A stretch of DNA of 64,000 bases from Hominenteromicrobium sp900549945. Its GTDB lineage: Bacteria; Bacillota; Clostridia; Oscillospirales; Acutalibacteraceae. The notes beneath the pieces were generated by a model. That model saw nothing but the letters and a program-made list of their open reading frames with translations. It did no database searches and was not told where the DNA came from. Positions 58,220 through 64,000 of this stretch are shown here, piece after piece. The stretch lies in the NCBI GenBank assembly GCA_902472305.1, contig CABRNK010000006.1, forward strand, positions 37,884 to 101,883, written 5' to 3'. Position 1 is the stretch's first letter; the number at the start of each line of letters is the position of its first letter. The position numbers and the translations under genes are program-made.

Positions 58220-58798
58220 ATGCTGAATTCCATCTGGGCGGTTCTCATCCTACTGGCCGTTCTCGGCGCGGCGGTGACGGGGAATCTCACTGCGCTTTCG
58301 AAGGCCGCGGCGGACGGCGCGCAGAGCGCCGTGGAGACTGCGCTGCTGCTCACGGGAGCGATGTGCCTTTGGCTCGGGCTGATGAACATCGCGTCGCACG
58401 CGGGGCTCACGGAAAAGCTCTCGCACTGTCTTTCCCCGCTGATCTGCCGCCTGTTCCCGGAGTATGCCGCGCACAGGGCGGTCGGCGAGAAGATCTCGAT
58501 GAACATCGCGGCGAACATGCTCGGCATGGGGAACGCGGCGACGCCGCTCGGCCTCGCCGCGATGGATGAGATGCAGCGCCTTTCGGGCGGCGATACGCCG
58601 ACGCGCGGCATGGTGCTGTTCGTCGTGATGAACACGGCGGCGTTCCAGCTGATCCCGTCCTCGGTCGTCACGCTGCGCGCGTCGTTCGGCAGTGCAAACC
58701 CGTACGACATCATGGTGCACATCTGGTTCGTATCGATCGGCAGCCTCTTGACCTGCATCTTCGTCTGCAAGCTGTTCGAGCGGCTGCAAAAGAAATAA
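58220..58798 (+). CDS. spmA: Spore maturation protein A
   Basis: 192 residues, nucleoside-recognition (Gate) domain membrane protein. GLMNIASHAGLTEKLSHCLSPLICRLFP, KISMNIAANMLGMGNAATPLGLAAM and MNTAAFQLIPSSVVTLRASFGSANP are SpmA hallmarks. Acts with SpmB in spore core dehydration. ATG 58220 is preferred; the site before it is weak (GGCGGGG). Confidence 0.94.
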   Translation: MLNSIWAVLILLAVLGAAVTGNLTALSKAAADGAQSAVETALLLTGAMCLWLGLMNIASHAGLTEKLSHCLSPLICRLFPEYAAHRAVGEKISMNIAANMLGMGNAATPLGLAAMDEMQRLSGGDTPTRGMVLFVVMNTAAFQLIPSSVVTLRASFGSANPYDIMVHIWFVSIGSLLTCIFVCKLFERLQKK

Positions 58799-58851
58799 TA
58801 TTGAAAAAAGCCGGCGCAGGCCGGTTTTTGTGCGGAAAGGGGGGAGTGGCT

Positions 58852-59370
58852 GTGGCGCAAATCGGCGCGGCGGCGGTCTGCGCGGTGATCGCGGGGATCG
58901 TCGCCGTCGGGTACATAAAGGGACTGCCGGTGTTCGACCTCTTCATCGAGGGCGCGGCGCAGGGGCTGAAAACCGCCGTGAAGCTGCTGCCGACGCTCGT
59001 GGGGCTGATCGCGGCGATCTCGATGCTGCGCGCTTCGGGCGTGCTGGAGCTGCTGGCCGGCGCGCTGCGTCCGCTGACGGAATGGATCGGCCTCGATCCG
59101 GAGATCGTCCCGCTCGCCCTGCTGCGCCCGTTTTCCGGCAGCGGCTCCGTTTCCTATGTCACGGCGCTTTACGGCCGCTTCGGTGCGGACAGCGAGACGG
59201 CGCGGCTCGCGGCGATCCTCGCCTCCTCGACGGAGACGACGTTTTATGCGGCGGCGGTCTACTTCGGCGGCCGCGGCCTGCGCTCGACGCGATACACGAT
59301 TCCGGCGGCGCTCTGCGGCGACTGCATGGCGGTGGTGCTCTCGATCATTTCCATCCGGCTGTTCGGCTGA
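58852..59370 (+). CDS. spmB: Spore maturation protein B
   Basis: 172 residues. GLKTAVKLLPTLVGLIAAISMLRASGVLELL, LRPFSGSGSVSYVTALYGRFGADSETARLAAILASSTETTFYAAAVYFG are typical SpmB. GTG 58852 fits the AAAGGGGGG site; GTG 58846 and TTG 58801 are alternatives. A small GCCGG/CCGG hairpin with A and T tracts lies between spmA and spmB (58803-58829). Confidence 0.93.
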   Translation: MAQIGAAAVCAVIAGIVAVGYIKGLPVFDLFIEGAAQGLKTAVKLLPTLVGLIAAISMLRASGVLELLAGALRPLTEWIGLDPEIVPLALLRPFSGSGSVSYVTALYGRFGADSETARLAAILASSTETTFYAAAVYFGGRGLRSTRYTIPAALCGDCMAVVLSIISIRLFG

Positions 59371-59440
59371 GATTTTTTTCTGTACGCGTGCGGGAAAATG
59401 TGGTATACTGATTTCATCAAAACAGTGCGGAGGAAACGGT

Positions 59441-60208
59441 ATGCTGCTCACATTGGACGTCGGAAACACGAATATCACGCTCGGGGTGTACGCAGGCGAC
59501 ACACTGCGGTTTGTCTCGCGCATGGCGACGAACCCGCCGCGCATGGAGGACCAGTATGCGGCGGACCTGCTTGCGATTTTGAAGCTCTACGGCGTGGAGC
59601 CGGAGGAAATCACGGGCGTGATTATGAGCTCCGTCGTGCCGGGGCTGACGGCCCCGCTCACGCGGGCGGTGCGGCGCGTGCGCAATGTGGAGCCGTTCAT
59701 CGTCAGCGCGGAGACGGTGCCGGACCTCAAGGTGCGCCGGGACATGCCCAACACACTCGGCGCGGATCTGATCGTCGGCGCGGTTGCGGCAAAGGCGCTG
59801 TACAGCGGCCCGTGCATCGTGATCGATATGGGCACGGCCACAACGCTGACCGGCCTGAACGCCGAGGGCGAAGTCTGCGGCGTCGTCATCATTCCGGGCG
59901 TCGGCACATCGCTCGACGCTTTGACGAGCCGCGCGGCGCAGCTCTCCGCCGTGGGCTTACAGGCGCCGCCGCAGGTGCTCGGGCGCAACACGATGGAGTG
60001 CATCCAGTCCGGCATGGTGTTCGGTACGGCCTGCATGCTCGACGGCCTTTGCGACCGCATCGAGGAGGAGCTCGGCGAAAAATGCGCGGTGATCGCCACC
60101 GGCGGGCTGGCCGGCATGGTCGTTGCGCAGTGCCGGCGCGAGATCCGCCTCAGCGACACGCTGCTGCTCGACGGCCTCAAGCTGATCTGGGACCGCTGCG
60201 GCGCGTGA
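59441..60208 (+). CDS. coaX: Type III pantothenate kinase
   Basis: 255 residues, first step of CoA synthesis. It has phosphate-1 motif LTLDVGNTNITLGVY, MSSVVPGLTAPLTRAV, NTLGADLIVGAVAAKALY, phosphate-2 motif VIDMGTATTLTGLNAEGEV and VIATGGLAGMVV. ATG 59441 after GGAGGAAA. A TATACT box at 59404-59409 suggests its own promoter with a weak -35 element. Confidence 0.95.
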   Translation: MLLTLDVGNTNITLGVYAGDTLRFVSRMATNPPRMEDQYAADLLAILKLYGVEPEEITGVIMSSVVPGLTAPLTRAVRRVRNVEPFIVSAETVPDLKVRRDMPNTLGADLIVGAVAAKALYSGPCIVIDMGTATTLTGLNAEGEVCGVVIIPGVGTSLDALTSRAAQLSAVGLQAPPQVLGRNTMECIQSGMVFGTACMLDGLCDRIEEELGEKCAVIATGGLAGMVVAQCRREIRLSDTLLLDGLKLIWDRCGA

Positions 60209-60230
60209 CGCCCTGAAAAAATTGCCTGAG

Positions 60231-60267
60231 CGGCGCGCTTTTTGCGGGGAAAGCGCGCCGTTTCTTT
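60231..60267 (+). terminator. Terminator after coaX
   Basis: Stem CGGCGCGCTT (60231-60240) and AAGCGCGCCG (60251-60260), followed by TTTCTTT. Confidence 0.85.
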
Positions 60268-60295
60268 CATCTTTATGAATTCCTGCAATCCCGGC

Positions 60296-60325
60296 TTGCC
60301 AGAGGGGCCGCGCATGTGCTATACT
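60296..60325 (+). promoter_or_regulatory. Predicted promoter for the 60362 gene
   Basis: TTGCCA at 60296-60301, an 18-bp spacer, TATACT at 60320-60325 with extended TGC. Confidence 0.65.
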
Positions 60326-60361
60326 ACATAGCGTGCCAAAATGCTTCAAAGGAGATTCATA

Positions 60362-61399
60362 ATGAAGGAAAAAAAGAAGATCCCGTGGGGACTTTTGTAC
60401 GTGGCGCTGACCGTCGTCATCCTGCTTGTGTTCGGCCTTGTCAACCGGGAATTCCGAAGCATGCCCGCCGTGCTGGCAGGGCTTTCGCTCGGGTTCATCG
60501 TGCTCGCGGTGCTGATGACCGGCGTGTTCCTCGTCATAGAGGGCGAGATCATCCGCCTGCTGCTGTGGTGCCAAGGGGAGCGCGTCGGCTTTTGGACGAC
60601 GCTGAAAATCGGCCTGATCGGCATCTACTATTCCTATATCACGCCGAGCTCCACGGGCGGCCAGCCGATGCAGGTCGTCTACCTGCTGCGCGATAAGGTT
60701 CCGGCCGGCAATTCCACGGCGGTGCTGTTCGTCAAATTCTTCGCCTATCAGCTCTCGTTCGTGCTCTGCACGGTGGCCTCGCTGATCTACATGTACCCGC
60801 AGCTCAAGGCGGAAAGCCCGCAGCTCATCCCGATCATCCTCGTCGGCATCGCGGTCAACGGGCTTTGGATCGTCGCGATCCCGCTGCTGTTCTGCGCGCC
60901 GGTGCTGCACGGGGTGATGCGGGGCATTGTCTGGCTGCTCGAGCGGTGCCGCTTTCTCAAAAAGCGCGCGCAGTACATCGAAAAGGTGCGCGGCTTCGAG
61001 AATGATTTCGCCTCCTACACGGAGAAATTCAGGCACAAGAAGCGCTACTATGTGTATGCGGTCCTGCTCTCGATTCCGCAGGTCATTTTGCAGATGAGCG
61101 TGCTCTATGTCGTGTTCCGCGCGTTCTCCTACGATCTGCCGTATCTCGAGCTGCTCTGCATGCAGACGATGCTGCAGGCCTCGGTCTGCTTTGTGCCGCT
61201 GCCCGGCGCCTCCGGCGCGCAGGAGCTCGGCTTCTCGATGTTCTTCAGCTCGTATTTTGCCTCCGGCGACGTGCTGTACACCGCGGTGCTCGTCTGGCGC
61301 TTCTTCACGTATTACATCGTCGTCATTCTCGGCGCGCTGCTCGTCGTGGCGGATCAGATCGTCTACGGCCGCCGCCGTCGCCTGAAGGCGGAAAACTGA
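60362..61399 (+). CDS. YbhN/UPF0104-family (lysylphosphatidylglycerol-synthase flippase-like) membrane protein
   Basis: 345 residues, about eight membrane segments. The family pattern YYSYITPSSTGGQPMQVVYLLRDKVP and PLPGASGAQELGFSMFF corresponds to the membrane domain of MprF/AglD-type proteins. The C-terminal aminoacyltransferase domain of MprF is absent, so a flippase or undefined lipid-related role is likely. AAAGGAG precedes ATG 60362. Confidence 0.85.
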   Translation: MKEKKKIPWGLLYVALTVVILLVFGLVNREFRSMPAVLAGLSLGFIVLAVLMTGVFLVIEGEIIRLLLWCQGERVGFWTTLKIGLIGIYYSYITPSSTGGQPMQVVYLLRDKVPAGNSTAVLFVKFFAYQLSFVLCTVASLIYMYPQLKAESPQLIPIILVGIAVNGLWIVAIPLLFCAPVLHGVMRGIVWLLERCRFLKKRAQYIEKVRGFENDFASYTEKFRHKKRYYVYAVLLSIPQVILQMSVLYVVFRAFSYDLPYLELLCMQTMLQASVCFVPLPGASGAQELGFSMFFSSYFASGDVLYTAVLVWRFFTYYIVVILGALLVVADQIVYGRRRRLKAEN

Positions 61400-61487
61400 A
61401 TCAGCCGCCCCTGCGGGCTGCTTGTCTGCCGCACACACTGTGCGCCGGACCGGCGGCGTGTAAGGGCGTTTTTTTTGTGCAGAAATA

Positions 61488-61516
61488 TTGACAAAGACCC
61501 TTGGCGCGCGTATATT
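61488..61516 (+). promoter_or_regulatory. Promoter for the ABC-2 transporter pair
   Basis: TTGACA at 61488-61493, a 17-bp spacer, TATATT at 61511-61516. Between 61400 and 61487 there is GC-rich dyad DNA followed by a run of eight T, possibly the terminator of the preceding gene. Confidence 0.75.
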
Positions 61517-61586
61517 TGTAGTGCGGTTCGCCGCATAAACGGCAGATGGCCGCGAATTTATCTGTAGAGAAAAAGGAGAAAACAGA

Positions 61587-62303
61587 ATGCTGAACATTCA
61601 AAACCTGACGAAGCGGTACGGCAGCAAGACGGCTGTCGACAACCTCAGCCTCCACATCGAGGCGGGGGAGATCTGCGCCTTTATCGGCCACAACGGCGCG
61701 GGAAAGACGACGACGCTCAAGGCCTGCTGCGGCCTGCTCACGCCGGACGGCGGCGCGATCACCGTAGACGGCATGTCGATCCGCGAAAGGCCGATCGACT
61801 GCAAGCGCGTGATGGCATACATACCCGACAACCCGGACATGTATGAGTTCCTGACGGGTTATGAGTACCTCAATTTTGTCGCCGACGTTTACGGCGTTTC
61901 AAAGGCCGACCGCGAGCGGCGCATCGCGGAGCTCGGCGAGCTGCTCGGCATCACCGAGGCGCTCGGCGGCGCGATCTCCGAGTGCTCGCACGGCATGAAG
62001 CAGAAGATCGCGATCATCTCGGCGCTGATCCATAAGCCCAAGCTGATTTTGATGGATGAGCCGTTCGTCGGGCTCGACCCGGTCGCGGCGCACCAGCTCA
62101 AAAACCTGATGGCGGAGCACTGCGCGGCGGGCGGCGCGATCTTCTTCTCCACACACGTGCTGGAGGTCGCCGAAAAGCTGTGCAACAAGGTCGCGATCAT
62201 CCGGGGCGGCAAGCTGGTCGCCTACGGCGCGATGGACGAGGTGCGCGGCGATTCCTCGCTGGAGGAAATCTTCCTTGAGCTGGAGGAGGAAAAGGCGCAA
62301 TGA
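61587..62303 (+). CDS. ABC transporter ATP-binding protein
   Basis: 238 residues. Walker A GHNGAGKTTTLKA, signature ECSHGMKQKIAIISAL (SHGMKQ in place of LSGGQ, common in this subgroup), Walker B KLILMDEPFVGLDPVAA, H-loop FFSTHVLEVAE. It is the CcmA/NatA type that works with ABC-2 permeases. AAAAAGGAG upstream. Stop overlaps the permease start (ATGA). Confidence 0.94.
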   Translation: MLNIQNLTKRYGSKTAVDNLSLHIEAGEICAFIGHNGAGKTTTLKACCGLLTPDGGAITVDGMSIRERPIDCKRVMAYIPDNPDMYEFLTGYEYLNFVADVYGVSKADRERRIAELGELLGITEALGGAISECSHGMKQKIAIISALIHKPKLILMDEPFVGLDPVAAHQLKNLMAEHCAAGGAIFFSTHVLEVAEKLCNKVAIIRGGKLVAYGAMDEVRGDSSLEEIFLELEEEKAQ

Positions 62304-63880
62304 AAAACCTGATGAAAATTCAGCTCAAAAGCATGCTCTTCCGCATGCGGCAGAGCGGCGGCAAGCGGATGTCCGGCGCGCTGATTCTCGGCCTTTTGAT
62401 CTTTTCCCTTGCCTGCATCGAGCTGCTTTTGGTCCTTGTCTGGTCTCAGATGACGATGTTTTGCTCGATGGGGCTGACGTGGCTTTACTTTTCGATGGCG
62501 GGCATCATGGCGCTCGCGCTCGCCGTGTTCGGCAGCGTGTTTATGACGCAGACGCAGCTCTATGACGCCAAGGACAACGAGCTGCTGCTTTCGATGCCCA
62601 TTCGCCCGCTCCATATCCTGATGAGCCGCATGGCGGTGCTGCTCGTGCTGACGGGCGTGTTTTCCCTTGCCGCGCTGCTGCCGGCCTACGCTGTGTACGC
62701 CGTGGCCTTCGGCGTGACGGCGCAGCTCGTTATCGGCTGGGTGCTTTCGGCCGCGGCGCTGATTCTGCTCGCGCAGGCCGTGTGCTGCGCGCTCGGCTGG
62801 GTGCTGCACTGGCTTTTGAGCCGCCTGCGGAACAAGGCGGCCGTTTCGCTGGCCTTTACAGTGCTGTTTCTGGTCCTCTACTTCTATTTCTACGCGAACG
62901 CGAACAATCTGCTGACACAGCTCATGCTGAGCGGCGAGCAGATCGCGGCGGCCGTGCAGGGCGCGGCGTGGCCGCTCTATGCGGTCGGCATGGGGATGAG
63001 CGGCTCGCTTCTCTACACGCTGTTCACGGCCGCGCTCGGCGCGGGTGCATTTGCGCTCGTGAGCCGGGTGCTTGCCGCCTCCTTTGCGCGCACGGTCGCC
63101 GCTGGGAACGGCGGCGGTGCGGCGCGCAGAAAGCGCGGCAAAAACGACACGCGCGTCCGGCAGCCGGTGCAGGCTGTTTGCCGCAAGGAGCTGCGCAAGT
63201 TCCTGACGAGCGCCGTTTACCTGACGAATTTTGGTCTCGGCCTCGTGCTGGTCGCCGCGCTGCCGATTGCGGCGCTGGTCTTTCGCGGTCAAATTCTGGA
63301 GATGATCGGCCTGCTCGACGGCTTCCGCCCGTTTATCGCCGGCGTTGTGGTGCTTGTGTCGGCGTTCTGCATTTCGACCTCGTGCATCTCTGCGCCCTCC
63401 GTATCGCTTGAGGGCAAGAGCCTCTGGGTGATACGCTCGCTGCCCGTCAGCGGCCGGACGGTTCTGCGCGGCAAGCTGCGGATGCACTGCATGCTGCTCG
63501 TGCCGCTCTCCGCTGTCTGCGTGCTGGCGCTCGCGCTGCTCGTGGGCTGCGGCATCGCCGACGCTTTGCTCGCCGCGGCGATCTGCGGCGTGTTCGGCTG
63601 GTTCGTCGGTGTGGCGGGGCTCGTGTGCAACCTGCTTTCGCCGCGCTTTGACTGGATCAACGAGGCGGGCCCCTGCAAGCAGTCCGCGGCCGTGTTTCTG
63701 ACGATCTTCGGCTCGTACATCGTGATGGTCGCGTTCGGCGGCCTCTTCATGCTGCTGTATTCCGCGGGGCTGCCCTCGACGGCCTGCCTCGCGCTGTGCG
63801 CGGCGGTGCTGCTGCTTTTGACCGCCGGCTTTCACACGCTTCTGATGCGCTGGGGCGGCAGGCGCTTTGAAACGCTTTAA
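62300..63880 (+). CDS. ABC-2-type permease protein of unknown substrate
   Basis: 526 residues with about 12 hydrophobic segments in two halves, separated by a basic loop near residues 275-295 (GGGAARRKRGKNDTR). TQLYDAKDNELLLSMPIRPLHILMSRM is the cytoplasmic coupling region seen in Firmicutes ABC-2 permeases; a second copy, EGKSLWVIRSLPVSGRTVLRGK, marks the second half. Substrate unknown; bacteriocin-like peptide export or immunity is a possibility only. Confidence 0.88.
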   Translation: MKNLMKIQLKSMLFRMRQSGGKRMSGALILGLLIFSLACIELLLVLVWSQMTMFCSMGLTWLYFSMAGIMALALAVFGSVFMTQTQLYDAKDNELLLSMPIRPLHILMSRMAVLLVLTGVFSLAALLPAYAVYAVAFGVTAQLVIGWVLSAAALILLAQAVCCALGWVLHWLLSRLRNKAAVSLAFTVLFLVLYFYFYANANNLLTQLMLSGEQIAAAVQGAAWPLYAVGMGMSGSLLYTLFTAALGAGAFALVSRVLAASFARTVAAGNGGGAARRKRGKNDTRVRQPVQAVCRKELRKFLTSAVYLTNFGLGLVLVAALPIAALVFRGQILEMIGLLDGFRPFIAGVVVLVSAFCISTSCISAPSVSLEGKSLWVIRSLPVSGRTVLRGKLRMHCMLLVPLSAVCVLALALLVGCGIADALLAAAICGVFGWFVGVAGLVCNLLSPRFDWINEAGPCKQSAAVFLTIFGSYIVMVAFGGLFMLLYSAGLPSTACLALCAAVLLLLTAGFHTLLMRWGGRRFETL

Positions 63881-63900
63881 ATATTACTGCTGATCCGGCT

Positions 63901-63938
63901 GTGCCGCGTATGGGGAGATTCTCCGTGCGCGGCATTTT
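63901..63938 (+). terminator. Terminator after the ABC-2 pair
   Basis: TGCCGCG (63902-63908) pairs with CGCGGCA (63928-63934), with GGAGA/TCTCC inside, then TTTT. An extended -10 (TGATATAAT, ending 63995) near the window end may be the next promoter. Confidence 0.7.
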
Positions 63939-64000
63939 GCGTTAAGGCAATACCGCACAGAAAAGTAGGCGCGATACTGCCAGAAGTGATATAATAAGAC

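Overview
The window looks like a chromosomal segment of a moderately GC-rich (about 60% by eye) Clostridia bacterium, most likely an Oscillospirales/Ruminococcaceae-type gut anaerobe. Support for this comes from formate-tetrahydrofolate ligase, the spore-maturation pair spmA/spmB, type III pantothenate kinase, a PepV-type dipeptidase, DUF1540 and DUF1934 proteins, FMN and SAM-I riboswitches of Firmicutes type, and consistently Gram-positive promoter and ribosome-binding-site signals. No tRNA or rRNA gene was seen.

Layout. 1-780: the 3' end of rpoD (sigma-70) and an Rrf2-type Fe-S regulator. 1047-13280: rpoB-rpoC, then the str cluster rpsL-rpsG-fusA-tuf, with a consensus promoter buried in the 3' end of rpoC and structured leaders before rpsL and rpsG. 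13311-15627: FMN riboswitch plus ribU, then SAM-I riboswitch plus metK. 15736-20157: a small membrane protein, recD2, comF-like gene and mreB. 20334-24523 (minus): ddl-murI-DUF1934-argS. 24764-26606: three small genes, namely a Cys-rich DUF1540 protein, a possible PD-(D/E)xK nuclease and a nucleotidyltransferase-like protein. 27007-34765: a self-contained sugar locus with a perfect consensus promoter. It encodes a GH172 glycosidase, a ribokinase-family kinase, a KpsF/KdsD-like arabinose-5-phosphate isomerase, an ABC importer (binding protein and two permeases, no ATPase) and a LacI regulator. 34833-41750: rodA (minus), then fhs-tsaE-small ORF-tsaB-rpiB-upp and an MFS transporter. 41892-55825 (minus): a type I-E CRISPR-Cas locus. 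56012-58078 (minus): an HD hydrolase and a PepV dipeptidase. 58220-63880: spmA-spmB, coaX, a YbhN/LPG-synthase-like membrane protein, and an ABC-2 ATPase/permease pair.

Two stretches stand out. First, the sugar locus places GH172 (a family that includes D-fructo- and D-arabinofuranosidases) beside a pentose-kinase-like protein and a SIS isomerase. That isomerase keeps the four residues I recall as the KdsD active site, at a constant offset. Read together they suggest D-arabinofuranoside to D-arabinose to D-arabinose 5-phosphate to D-ribulose 5-phosphate, a route I do not recognise as a described operon. Second, the type I-E locus looks broken for interference: cas3 has an in-frame TGA just before its DEVH motif, and cas7e is cut in two by a 4.3-kb insert. 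The insert carries an ABC exporter pair (the second half-transporter truncated) and a divergent AraC-type regulator. The adaptation genes (cas1 and a cas2-DnaQ exonuclease fusion) remain, next to a small five-repeat array. Both divergent promoters of the insert carry the same inverted repeat, GGTTAG-N6-CTAACC.
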